Shown here in pieces: positions 33,311-44,049 of a DNA stretch of 64,000 nucleotides. The stretch is taken from contig JAULSU010000001.1 of the NCBI GenBank assembly GCA_030512335.1, positions 7,192,001 to 7,256,000 on the forward strand, in the 5' to 3' direction. Below the pieces are notes generated by a model. It was given only the letters and a program-made list of their open reading frames with translations. It made no database searches and was not told the DNA's origin. Source of the DNA: Immersiella caudata (lineage: Eukaryota > Ascomycota > Sordariomycetes > Sordariales > Lasiosphaeriaceae). How positions within the stretch are numbered: position 1 is the stretch's first letter; each line of letters opens with the position of its first letter. The position numbers and the translations under genes are program-made.

Positions 33311-34116
33311 AGTTGTCTATATCCAAAGATGCAAAAAGGAAGCCGTGGGGCAATGCGACTGGGTGGTAAAGAAACACACAGTGCAGGGCGCGAGACAGAA
33401 GTGGAGGGTGGCAGACTTCGTTGGCCCACCGAGCAGCTGTTTCTGTCCGCTGGCCTTATCGATTGCCGCTGGCTCTTGGCGGGGTGGGATTGGACCAAGC
33501 TTTCAGCTCCAGCACCAGCTACGAGTACTGGTCTTTGAGTTGCAAGTCAAGGGCATTCTCTTTTGGATTCCTTTGTCTCGTGCTGCGCCTAGACTGCCGG
33601 TGACCGAAGTTATCCGCAAGCTCAATACGTGCCTCCGCACTTTGCGCGAAGAGCATGTCTTGGGTTTGGCGCCTCGCTGGCGGGACGTCCCCCACATTCC
33701 TCCGAACATCTGGTTCGCTGGACACCACCCGAGGGAAACAGCAAGGCGAAACTTTCGTTAGATGCCGAGCAATAACTGTCACTTGCCCAAGAGAGTGTGA
33801 GCCTGCCACCCACCGAATTAGTCAACTGCTTGCCCCCTTCCTTGTTTCCATCTGCCGGTATTGTCTGGAGATTTTTTCCGGATTCAGGGGAGTCTTTGTG
33901 CGAAAGCCCTGTGCGACGACAAACGAGCTGTCAGGGAGCTGAGGAGCTCGGACTCCCAAAGCCCCGCCAGCCCCTCCAAATACCGATCCACCGTCCACGC
34001 GACGAAGCTGGCCGGGTCTAGGGCCCGTGCTGGCGCTGAACGTATTCCTGCCACAACTTAATCGCGAGGTAATCTCCAATGCCGCGCCCTCGACACGCAA
34101 CCTCGTGGAACCCAAG
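33311..34116. promoter_or_regulatory. Divergent promoter, splicing-type gene / JmjC-SET gene
   Basis: About 800 bp between start codons. The frame of the JmjC-SET gene is open back to 34027 but has no Met there. Other frames such as 33297-33761 are unsupported. Confidence 0.4.
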
Positions 34117-37100
34117 ATGGACGCCCTGCAGGGTAAGGTCGACTCGATTGAGGGCGAGTTGCGCCAGATTGGCGACTCCCTGCGCGACTATCTAGATTCT
34201 GGGCAGACGCCTGCGCGCAAGGTGAAGCCGCCAGGGACAAAGGCTGGGAGGGAGTTGTTGCAGAGTCTACTGGGTCGTCTCGAGCAGTTGTCCAGCCAGG
34301 TCGGCGGCATTCCCAAGTTGACGTCGGGACTGACTCCGCTACCCACCGGACCCGATACGCCTCTCTCCTACGGCTCTCCGGTCGTCCAACAGAGCCAGAG
34401 CCCGTCATCTCAGCTCCGCGATACGCCTCGCGATACCATCCCATCACCATCACCCGTCGTCCTATCACGACCGAGCCATGTCGACTCGCCAGCCGAGCCC
34501 AATGGCGCCCTCGCAGCCACTGTCCTGTCCAAAACACCGAGCATAGCTCCTTCGAATGGTAGACCGGAATCTACCTCTCTCCAGAAGGGCGCCCCCCTGC
34601 TATCCGACCATGCCTCGCCCCTGTTTCCCTGCACCTACCGTGATGTCAACGTACTTCACGAAGACCTCTTCGAGGAGCTCTCTCGGCACCCTATAGTCCG
34701 AGACAGAGGCTACTTCAAACTGGATGTTCAGGACCTACCAACCCTCAACGTCGAAAAGATGGCTCGGCCGACTAAAGATCACGCTACGTCATTCCGTTAC
34801 AAGACCGATTCCCGTGGTTTCATCAAGGTCGACACTGGAGCTCGGGTCAGCTTCAGGACGCCAAGGCTCCCGTTCCCGCGCTCTGCAAAGGCGTACTGGT
34901 CTCTTGAGGAGCAGAAAGACCTTTGGAACTCGACAGCTCTGGACCCCCCGAAAGGATCGCTACCGTACATCATCGGCAATCCACTGTTTGAGGATGTCGA
35001 GCTTTCTCCAGGCGAGAAGCTTTTGTCCAGAGGCCGGACGAAACTCGAAGGCATTAATACCCAATACGTCTATTTCAACCTCACTGGCAAAACCATCACT
35101 ACCATGCACAGGGAGGATGCCCACGTGCGGTCCGAGAACCTCCTTCGGTCTGGTGCCAATAAGTTTTGGTGCTTTGTGAAGCCTAGCTCTACGGCGAGGA
35201 TGGAGGAGCAGTTGCGTCGCATTTACCCAAGCATGCGAGCTTGTTCACAGGCTGTCCGTCACCTCAGCCTTCATATCCCTCCTTTTCAGCTGGACAGATG
35301 GGGTGTGGAGTACACGTTGGACTACTGTGTGCCGGGGCAAGCGATAGTGACCGAGCCCGGAACATATCATCAAGTCCTCAATCTGGGGCCTAACTACGCA
35401 ATCGCAATCAATGTCGAGTATCGGTCATCGCCAGATTTCCCCATCGACTATACGTTCTGCGATGACAACTGCCCGGACAAGTTCGCAATGTCCCCTGAGG
35501 ATTTCTTGATCTATCCCAAGGAACTTCCCGAAGCTGGGCACGCGGACGGTCAGTCAGAAAACCAAGAAGAAACCGACAAGGCAGAGCCGAAATCATCGGC
35601 GATGTCCCCAAAAACTTCGCGACTTGTCATGCAGACGCCTGTTCCACTCCCAAAACAACCACCGAAACGAAGAGAACATATTCCGTCTGATGAGCCATCA
35701 ACAGAAGTCACTAGTCAAGTGGATCATTCCCAAACAGAGCCGTTGCTTGAGCCAACTGAAGCGCAACAGCTACAGGTGCTCCCGCCAAAGCAAGTCGAGT
35801 CAGACCACCCAGTGCCTTCACCGGCGTCTACTTTTCCGCCAAAAGAGCATGTTCCGCAGTCTGCCGTATCCCAGGCCCCTTCACCTGCCGGCAATGGATC
35901 TCACAAATCCCCAAACCCTAGAGACTATGCACTCGCCGAGCCCGACGCTCACACTGTGACGAGTACGGCCGAGCGGGCACGGCGGCCGTTACAGCAACCA
36001 GCTGCCCATCAGGCCGAGCCGCAGACAAGTGGACCAGTGTTTGCAGTCAAGAGGGCCCAGGTTTTGGCGAATCCCGTCGCCGAAACGCATTTCCAAGAAT
36101 TCCAGCATTTTCAGCCAGCTGAGGTGTTACGGCCGCCGGAGACAAGATCTGACCGAAGCTTGCCACATCGCTCCGAGCCGCCAATCCCTCCACGGCTGGC
36201 TCAACATAAGAACCCGTTCTCCCAGTCGTCACGCCACTCAGCGTCGGTCCCTTCCTTACCGCCCACTCCAGGCTACGCTTCAGAGAAGTTTCTGCCATAT
36301 AGCAACCCGAACTCACCAGGCCTATCATCATCGCCATTCAACCAGGACACGCTCTTTCCGACTCCCAAGCAAAACCCTGGGCTCTACCGACCAGGTGGTG
36401 GCTTCTCTCCGAAGACGGTACCTCCAGCTTTTCAAGCCCCGCGTCTAGCTAGTCCACCGCCCGATCGAGTTGCTCAGGCCGCCGCAGCTCTAGCCTCCAT
36501 GCCAAACGCTTCGCCAGCAACCCCGGTATTGCTCCCGCCAGCGAACTTGGTAGCAGTTCCGCCAGCAACCTCTAAGGCACTCCCACCAGCGAGTTCTGCA
36601 ATACAACCACCAACGAATCCTGCGATTCTACCACCATCAAGTCCCGCAATGCTCCCGCCTACTAGTGCTGCGTCCATCCCATCAGCAAGTCCTGCAGCAC
36701 AAGCACCAGCAACCATATCAGCTTCTTCACCAGTGCCCCAGATGGTAGAGTCACCAGTGCCCGTCCCAGTGATTCCAGCGCCGTCGAAACCAAAGAAGAG
36801 ACCCGCAGGAGCAGCACCAGCAAAGAAACCAACCAAAAAACAACGAACTGAGCCACATCCTGCTCCCATCCCCGCTTCTGCAGCTGCCATGCCCCTTCCC
36901 ACCCAAGCCTTCGAGCCCATGCCCATTCTGACTGCCGCATCTGCTCCAGTACTCGAGGCACCACAGAGCTGTTCACCGATGACTGCCCTATCCGCCATGC
37001 CAATCTCTCCCAACAGGGCCCTGTTTAAGAGCCTTGCCATGATGGTCCAAGGTGGCGGGAAGTCAAGAGCCGAGGCTCTATCGGCTGGCCTAGTCGACGG

Positions 37101-38262
37101 TCCAGCTGCCAGGAAAGCCGCATTCCATCGTCTCGAGCAAATCGTGAAAGAGTGGAGGATGATAACGCTATCTTCTACCTTTCCTGAGGGGCAGCTCTAC
37201 GATTTCATGAATCATGTCGATCAGATGGCATACTTCAACACATCCATCTACATATTCCTGCGTCGTTTGATTAGAATGAAAATGGCGGGCCTTGTTTACG
37301 ATGTGGGCAATTCAGAAGAGGAAGGGCGCGCTGGAGCAATCGGGGATATCACAAATCTTTTGGAAAAGTTGGGCTGGGATGAGAGCAACCGCCGTAAGCT
37401 ACAACACTACATTCGCGAGGGAAAATGCTGGAACACAATCTGCAACAACGACGACGGAATGCTCTGCATTATGCCGTTGAACACCGACATGTCAGACCTC
37501 GCCATGTTTCAAGAAGAGCTCCGCCGCTTCCAGTCACAACTCAACAACGGCTTCACCGCTGCTTTAGTTAGCATTGGGAGACAGCTTGTCGCGGCCATCT
37601 GGGAGGGCAGAGAGCTCACGGAGTTCCTTTGGGAAAATCACAACACAGCCGAGCTCCCCCCGACTGATCTTCTACCGCTCCTGCAACCATATGCCACCAT
37701 CACCACCAAGAAGAGTCACTACAACATGGAGGAACAGTCCAATGCTCCAAGACCAGTCAACTGGCCTGCTGGCTATCCCTGGCCATCCGATCCAGCTGTC
37801 GCCAAAGATGGCGAGAGACATTGCAACTATTGCAAACGCAAGAAGGGCTGCCTATGTTTCAAGAAACGGATGCCTGACGTTCCGCGTGTGGAGATCGACG
37901 GAAGCAAGGGCACTGGTATCCGTTCGAGGGGAGAGCACCAGTCGGGAGAGATGCTGGGAGAGTTGCTCGGTGATCTTGTGGCTCCCGGCTCATACCCCAA
38001 CGAGTGGACCTTCGAATTGAGGAGACCAGATCTGAAGAATGAGCTGGTCGCCGATATCTACCCTGGCCGTTGTGGCAACTGGGTACGCAAAGTTAACCAC
38101 AGCATGGATCCGACGGCACAGTTCACTACAGTAAAAATGTCGGGCAGATGGCGGGTTGTGTTGGAACTGCTGAGGGACGTTCAGGACGGGGAGGAAATTA
38201 CAGCTAAATTCGGCAGGGGCTACGTCAAAGGCTCAGAGCACACAACAGCAAGTCTCGACTGA
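34117..38262 (+). CDS. JmjC and SET domain fusion protein (putative histone demethylase/methyltransferase)
   Basis: A single exon of 1381 residues from the first Met in the frame. After a coiled-coil-like start and a Pro/Ser-rich stretch comes a JmjC domain (about 200-450): Fe(II) ligands His331 and Glu333 (MHREDAH) and His418 (GTYHQVLNLG), with the KDM4-like SENLLRSGANKFW block between. A long disordered Pro/Ala/Ser-rich linker (about 470-970) with LPPAS-type repeats follows, then a helical domain (about 975-1200). The C-terminus is a SET domain: Cys1236, 1239, 1245 and 1247 form a small pre-SET-like cluster, then KGTGIRSRGE (1264 on), GEMLGELLGDL and VRKVNHSMDP (Asn1327-His1328), ending DGEEITAKFG. 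The Tyr expected at the last position is Phe1365. Both activities would act on histone lysines in the nucleus; activity is inferred, not shown. Confidence 0.87.
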   Translation: MDALQGKVDSIEGELRQIGDSLRDYLDSGQTPARKVKPPGTKAGRELLQSLLGRLEQLSSQVGGIPKLTSGLTPLPTGPDTPLSYGSPVVQQSQSPSSQLRDTPRDTIPSPSPVVLSRPSHVDSPAEPNGALAATVLSKTPSIAPSNGRPESTSLQKGAPLLSDHASPLFPCTYRDVNVLHEDLFEELSRHPIVRDRGYFKLDVQDLPTLNVEKMARPTKDHATSFRYKTDSRGFIKVDTGARVSFRTPRLPFPRSAKAYWSLEEQKDLWNSTALDPPKGSLPYIIGNPLFEDVELSPGEKLLSRGRTKLEGINTQYVYFNLTGKTITTMHREDAHVRSENLLRSGANKFWCFVKPSSTARMEEQLRRIYPSMRACSQAVRHLSLHIPPFQLDRWGVEYTLDYCVPGQAIVTEPGTYHQVLNLGPNYAIAINVEYRSSPDFPIDYTFCDDNCPDKFAMSPEDFLIYPKELPEAGHADGQSENQEETDKAEPKSSAMSPKTSRLVMQTPVPLPKQPPKRREHIPSDEPSTEVTSQVDHSQTEPLLEPTEAQQLQVLPPKQVESDHPVPSPASTFPPKEHVPQSAVSQAPSPAGNGSHKSPNPRDYALAEPDAHTVTSTAERARRPLQQPAAHQAEPQTSGPVFAVKRAQVLANPVAETHFQEFQHFQPAEVLRPPETRSDRSLPHRSEPPIPPRLAQHKNPFSQSSRHSASVPSLPPTPGYASEKFLPYSNPNSPGLSSSPFNQDTLFPTPKQNPGLYRPGGGFSPKTVPPAFQAPRLASPPPDRVAQAAAALASMPNASPATPVLLPPANLVAVPPATSKALPPASSAIQPPTNPAILPPSSPAMLPPTSAASIPSASPAAQAPATISASSPVPQMVESPVPVPVIPAPSKPKKRPAGAAPAKKPTKKQRTEPHPAPIPASAAAMPLPTQAFEPMPILTAASAPVLEAPQSCSPMTALSAMPISPNRALFKSLAMMVQGGGKSRAEALSAGLVDGPAARKAAFHRLEQIVKEWRMITLSSTFPEGQLYDFMNHVDQMAYFNTSIYIFLRRLIRMKMAGLVYDVGNSEEEGRAGAIGDITNLLEKLGWDESNRRKLQHYIREGKCWNTICNNDDGMLCIMPLNTDMSDLAMFQEELRRFQSQLNNGFTAALVSIGRQLVAAIWEGRELTEFLWENHNTAELPPTDLLPLLQPYATITTKKSHYNMEEQSNAPRPVNWPAGYPWPSDPAVAKDGERHCNYCKRKKGCLCFKKRMPDVPRVEIDGSKGTGIRSRGEHQSGEMLGELLGDLVAPGSYPNEWTFELRRPDLKNELVADIYPGRCGNWVRKVNHSMDPTAQFTTVKMSGRWRVVLELLRDVQDGEEITAKFGRGYVKGSEHTTASLD

Positions 38263-39088
38263 TTGGATTGACTTGAGATGATCATGAGTAAAGACGGGCA
38301 ACAGCAGGGATGGTGTGGGTATTTGTGGAACGGGTGTACCTGTAGGAGATCTTTTTTCTGTTCACTTTTTGGCAGCGCCATGAAGGTTTATGGGTCTTTG
38401 TCATTGTTTCCGTTTCCAGGGTTTTCATTGCTTCCCTCTCTGTCGATTCGCAATGGGGGGTTTGGTGTTGGGTCGGTTTGTCGCTCGGAAGGACGGAAGC
38501 CAGGGATTTGGGGCCGAAGCTTGGCCACAATTTACCTTGGAGGTGAAGAGGTAGAGGAGATAGCACATGATGTAAATGTATTGCTGGCGGGCTTGTATTT
38601 GCTACCCAGGAAGTAGTTGTGGAATTTTAGGGTTTAAAGGACCTGTATCCCGCCTTGATCTGGTGACAAGTGAGCCACGCGGGGAAGAATATGGCGGGAG
38701 TGAAAAGTGAAGTAATGAGAGACGGCGAGATGGGTATATATATATATATATATATATCATCATACTAGGCGCGCTTTTTGAGCAAGGAAAACAAGGAGAA
38801 CAGATATGCGCCAACTGAAACCCCAAAGCAAGAAAAGGGGTGATGAGACTCTCGTGGGGCATTTTACCCTTGTACCCATCCCCGCCTCTTCACCCACTAG
38901 ATTGAGGTTACAAGCGGCGAATTCCCATTGACCACTAATGGCCCGGGCCTTCCCACCGCAGGAGCAGCCGGGATTTGAAGCTGGAGTTGAGGTTGGGGTT
39001 GAAAGGCCCATTGTGAGGAGTTACAGGGGAGGTGAAAACGGGATCTGACCAGGTTGCCACGGGGGTGGAATGGTATGAGCTGGGAAGG
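38263..39088. other. Convergent 3' regions, no supported gene
   Basis: Between the JmjC-SET stop and the tentative end of the minus-strand RRM gene. Includes a TA microsatellite. The minus frame 38935-39183 could be an alternative last exon of the RRM gene. Confidence 0.4.
38735..38757. repeat. Microsatellite (TA)n
   Basis: Twenty-three bases of perfect alternating T and A downstream of the JmjC-SET gene. Confidence 0.9.
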
Positions 39089-40472
39089 ATTAATAAAGGG
39101 CTTTGAAAGGGTTCAAGAAGGGGTTCAAGAAGGAAATGCAGAGGGCCTAGAAAGGGGAAATAAAGCCCGATGGAGAGAGCCAACTCACCTCACTCTTAAC
39201 GTGGGAGGTCTCCCGACACCTTCTCACGAGGATACCCCCCAGCGGAGAGAGAGCTTCGACCGCCTGTTCTGCTGCCCATACGGTAAAAAAGGTGGCAACA
39301 ACACAGTCAGGGAACCTTGTCAACCCGCTCGAGCAGCGATGGAGAGCCCAACGTGGCGCGGACACGAGCCTCGCGCTCATCTAGGGATGGCGTGGGGGCC
39401 ACGTTGGGTAAGTTGATGAGGATTTGGCGCGCCCCTTTGCTGAACCCGGACGGCCGGAAAGGGGCCGGACCCTGGACATAGGGGTTGGTCCGAACTGGGG
39501 CGTCTGGGAGGGATGGGTGTGTGACACTCCCCTTGATGAGGCCGTGATCTGGAGATGGGTGCGGTCAATAGTCTGCCAGGGGCCAATGGTGGTAATTTAG
39601 TGGCGGGCGCAATGGTTCTTCTTCCTGAGGGAACAGATGCAGCTACTAGACCTGGCCATGGAATAGGGGTTGGCTGTGGTACGGGAATGGCACCATGGGG
39701 TGGTAGACAGTCACTACCGAACCACCAGGTAGGAGCTGATATGACATGCCAGGCCTAATCGGTAGGCTGTGCGCATGTTGCACACCCAAATGCCCGACGT
39801 GGGACAGGCTCTGTGGTAGTGTTGGACTCAAGGGTAACGGTGGAAGAGGTGCTGGCCGGACCGCCAATTGTTTATCCGCCTCGAGAGGGTCTCGGATGAA
39901 CACACTCCCGGACCCATCGTCATTGTAGCCCGGGTTTGTGGTGATGATTTTTCTGCCCCTGAATGGAATGACCCTCAAAATACCTGAGGAAGAAAAGGTC
40001 CACGAACTTAGCCAAAATGCCCCGTTCAAAGACTGAAGAACAGAAGGGCTCCACTCACTTGTGACTTGTTTGTAGGTGCTGAATCCGAGGACTCGTACCC
40101 AGCCCTTCATCCCTCCAGGGTCGAACAGCCGGATGTACATCACGAATCTTCTTCCAAATTGGGACTTGATATAGTCCTTGACCGCTTGCCAACTGGTTGA
40201 GTCAGGTAGCTAGAACTTTGGTCAATGGACGTTGTGTCTCAGGATCTGGAAGAACGCACATTCTCAATGAGGATATAATAAGGGCTAGAATGCGTGTCAT
40301 TGTGGCGTAAGAGAATGGAATGGCCGTCGGGTGCCCTCTCGGACACAGTGGGAGAGCTAGGTAGATGCGAGGAACTCGGCCTGTGGCGCTCTGATTCGGC
40401 GCAGCTCATCATAACCTGAAAGGGGGGGCCACTCCCCTGTCTTTCCTTTTGCGTGAACTTATCATTCGACAT
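39089..40472 (-). CDS. RRM-domain protein, apparently frameshifted
   Basis: Exon 1 40472-40260, exon 2 40209-40059 and exon 3 from 39983 are firm: they build an RRM with YILIENLPD (RNP2-like), AVKDYIKSQFG, MYIRLFD and GWVRVLGF (RNP1-like). Exon 3 stays open to 39646 through a Pro/His-rich linker. Further downstream a second RRM-like unit is readable: QILINLPN (about 39410), an acidic helix DEREARVRATLG, and VVATFFTVWAAEQAVEAL (about 39240). The acidic helix and the last block lie in frames that differ by one base with no intron between; a C tract near 39311-39313 is where the shift would fall. The intron joining exon 3 to the second unit is not certain (a GTGGTT donor near 39745 fits the phase). 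The 3' end given is tentative. It may be an intact gene with a sequence error, or a decaying one. Confidence 0.55.
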
Positions 40473-41258
40473 TGCAGGACGCGTCGTCTAGCCTCCAGCT
40501 GCTCGCATCTGTGGTGGCGGGTGTTCGTTAATCTGCATCTGATGCCTTGCAGGCGGTCGGGGGAGTGGTGCAAGCCACCGACTTCTTTTGTTGTGCCTTT
40601 GATACAGCGGCTCAGAGGGTCTCAGTTCTCACACCCACCCCCGGTTCTCATGACGAGCCAAAAGAAATGTCTCACCGATACAGGTCTCGGTAGCCTCCGT
40701 TTGGATCGGCAAGCTTCGCAGGTCGTTCGCATGGTGGCTAGGCCCATCGTCGAGCGGGGTCTGCCTGTAAACGGCAGGTGGCGAGAGACAACCAGCATGC
40801 ACGAGCTAGATGGAACCACCTTGTTCAATCAGAAGGACGCCGTCAGGGAGGGGAAGAGGAGCCGTCGAGCGGGTATCGTGAATGGCATAACCCCGCAACA
40901 CCAAAAGATAATCGCGAAAATACATCATGGTCGCGGGGAGAATGAGGTGGTGGGTGCATGTCAAACTTGCGAGCGGGTTTCGAGCAAGCACTGAGGGCTG
41001 CGAAGACATGCACTACGGACTTGAGCGCCTACTGAACATTTGTAACTCTGGGACGGGTGCCTTGTCATAATGGTGAAGATCGGGTTGAGTAACCTCAAAC
41101 GCGTAGCCCTATCAACTTCCTGCTCGCATGTCTTGATCCCCAAAACTGAGACACAGCGACAGGCTGGCAGGGGAGCCGTTGCTTGGTGCTGTTGCGAAAC
41201 ACAGAATGGCTTTGTGTTGGTCCGTCAGTGGAGCTGGCCGAGATTCCCTTCAACAATA
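40473..41258. other. Intergenic, no supported gene
   Basis: Upstream of the RRM gene and downstream of APN2. The plus frame 40449-40994 (181 codons) has no recognisable domain and overlaps the start of the RRM gene. Confidence 0.4.
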
Positions 41259-43494
41259 TCATTGACGCCCATTCCAGTCGCTACTCCATATGAAAGTTCC
41301 ACAGCGGAACTCCGTACCCTCCTCCTTGCGACCTGTTGGGCCAAGGGGACGGGAGCAAGAGAAGAAAGATCGACCTGGACACAGTCCGTGTTAGCTGCAA
41401 TATCTAAAAACGATGGTAAATGATTGATAAGAGCATCGCAAAGATGGTGCGTATAGAAGATGATGGTGAGACGATGCTCTGGATCAAGACTTACCACAAT
41501 TGATACCGGCTTTCTTGGTGGTTTGAATCTGGCAATCCTCGCCGTGCTCACATTTGGGAACCCTTCTTTTCCCAAGAAGCTTCGACCAGGACTCCTTGGA
41601 CTCGATGGGGTCGAACACCTTACCGCTGGACTCTCCGCCGGCCTTCAAGTTCTCACCTGGCCAGCTCTTGAGATTGGGCGTCTCGACGGGCTCTCCCACC
41701 TCTTTCTCGCCTTGCGGGGCAACTTGACCCTCGGACGGGGCACCTGATTGACCTGGGGTCGCTTTATTGTTCGTGTCGTCTCCTTTGTTTGGGTTGGTAT
41801 CCGGTGTCTTCGGCTTGAAAAAACCCATCAAGCTGCGTTGTGCGGGGCCGGAGCCAGTTTTTGCAGAGCTCTCTCTGCTGCGCGTCGCTTTGGTCTTCTT
41901 TTGTGGTCGGTTTGATGTCGTAGGGGCCTCGGCTTGACGCTTAGGTACTGCGGGAGGGGAGTTCGAGATGGTAGACACTCGGCTTGAAGTTTGCATCTCA
42001 GGGCCTGTGTTGCTCTCGCTTCGGTCGGTTGGGCTAGCGCTCGGGATGCTGGATGTAGCACCTGTGGGTGTTGAAGTCTCGTTGGCGTTGACTTTTGGCA
42101 TCGGAAGATCGCTTTTCGGAGGTGCCGGCTTCTTGAAGAACATATCACGGATGCTGCGCCGCTTGTCGAACTCGGGAATGAGTTTTGCTGAAGTAGGTAG
42201 AAGGTCTTTGGTTGCCCATGCCCGTAAGCGCTGGCCGTCCTTGAACATGTCTGCTGGATTCATTATGTCTAGGAGATTGACCTTGACCCCGTCTCTGCTA
42301 ACGGTGTCGTCAAGTGTCGCATATACGGGGCAGTGATCGGAGCCCAGCAAGCCTTCTTGAATGTTGGAGTCGATGAACCAGTCCTTGATCCCAGAGCTGC
42401 ACAGAACGTAGTCGATCCGGCTTCCAAAGTTGCCGGGCCTGGCATTCTTTCTGGTTTCCCAGCAGGTATACATGCCAGGACGAGAGGGATGGAACTCTCT
42501 ACATATATCCCATAAGACAGGTTCCTCTCGTCCATCGTCCCTTTCGCCGATTACGCGACCCCCAAATACAAGCTGATTGAAGAAGCGCCGCGTAGGGGTC
42601 GAGTAAAAGTCGTCCAAAGTCATGATCTCCTTGCGAAGCTGCTCAGCAAGTCCCGCAGTGTCAAGCTCTGATCGGATGATGTTGAGGTCGCCGCAGAGAA
42701 AGACTTGTTTGCCCATGGCGACCAGGTTCCGGACTCTGACATCAAGTGCGTCTATCCATCCTTCGCGGAACTCAGTCCTGGTTTCATCTCGCGTCGCGGG
42801 GGTGTACACGCCGATGAGAACAAAGGCGGGAAACTCAAGGATCACGCAGCGTCCCTCAGAGTCAAGGGTCAACTCATCCAAAGTGCTGGATAGTTGGCCG
42901 GGCCTCGGATATCCTCCGATTTGCTGGTCTGAGGGGAGGTCGCGGAACTTGACCGACAAGTTCGGGGGACAGAGAACGCCAGTGACGCCTTCTTCCGCCC
43001 GGATAGGGCAGCACTTTGAGGAGCGGGTGTATATGGCCACGCCAGAGTACCCTGTTCTTCGTCAGGACAGGACCAATACGTAGAGAGAAGAGTAGAGCCG
43101 AACCTTTCTTGTGCTTTGGTAGACTGAAGTAGACATCCCAACCGTGAACAAGGACCATGTCATCTTGGAGATCTTTGCGTTGGATCTTGGTCTCCTGCAT
43201 GACCACGATGTCGGCTTCCAACTTGTCAAACATCGCCTTGGAAGCATCAGCACCACTGAGAGGCACGGAGTTAAGGGGCAGGGACCTTCTCACCTGGTAT
43301 GTGCGGTTCTCCCGCCATGGCTGATACGAGAATGGATTCCTAGAAAAGGAAATAAGATACCGGAGACTGATAGCCAAAAGGTTATCGAGACGAACCTTAT
43401 GCCATTGACTGGTAGGGCGATATCAGAATCATTATGGCAAGAGGGACGCGGGGGACAAGTCCTTACCATTCCAGGTTGTGATTCTGAGCCCCAT
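41259..43494 (-). CDS. APN2: Class II AP endonuclease Apn2
   Basis: Five exons in transcript order: 43494-43467, 43408-43396, 43339-43104, 43051-41495, 41374-41259; 649 residues, frame closes. Exon 2 is only 13 nt yet needed to give the invariant start TTWNVNGIRNPF. Endonuclease/exonuclease/phosphatase motifs follow: MQETKI, GVAIYTR, FLCGDLNI, GSRIDYVLCS and LGSDHCPVYA. The middle-to-C-terminal part is disordered and contains a PCNA-binding PIP box, QRSLMGFF. The end is a GRF zinc finger split by the last intron (CEHGEDC...NCGRSFFSC...EFRCGTFIW). Apn2 cleaves abasic sites and trims 3' blocked ends in base excision repair in the nucleus. The domain order, including PIP box and GRF finger, is that of fungal Apn2 and human APEX2. 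Confidence 0.96.
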
Positions 43495-44049
43495 TTCGCC
43501 CCGTTAAGCTGGGGTACGGACGTCTAACAATCACGGGAGGGGTTCAAAGACTGTGCTGGATAGCATCGCGCTCATAAAGAAGCTGGCTCAGCCGACTCTT
43601 CTCAGCTGCGGTGTGGAAAGCGCGAACGGCGGAGGGCGTGCGATGGGCGAGTCTAGAGTCTCGAGTCTGTGGGAACATCAGAAGCCGATGGGCGCTGTGA
43701 CCTTGCATCCACAGAGCTTGGCCACCAATAAGGGAAAACGCATGAGCCTTATCGGCCAGAAACCTCGCAGCTTTTCATTTCGATTCCAACTCCCCCGCGT
43801 CGCCACTCATGGACTGCCGCGCGCTGATCAGACGGGGGTCGCACCTGCCACGGCGGGCGCACGAGGTCACATGACCCGTCCAGATTACGTCATCTAGCAG
43901 CTCCCTCACCACCCGAGGTACAGCCGAAAATGACCTGATGCGGGCGTTCTGACCAAGCTTCATATTTGCTCCCACGACGAAACACAAGCTTCCCCAAGCC
44001 ATTGACACACCACACCACTCCGAACCTCGCCCAAGAGCGCCCCTCCACA
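43495..44049. promoter_or_regulatory. Divergent promoter, APN2 / COX13
   Basis: 555 bp between start codons. No coding content is supported; a CACACCACACC stretch lies close to COX13. Confidence 0.45.

Noticed and set aside
36474..37040. Minus-strand Gly/Ala-rich frame opposite the JmjC-SET linker.
   Set aside because: Low-complexity mirror of the Pro/Ala-rich repeats.
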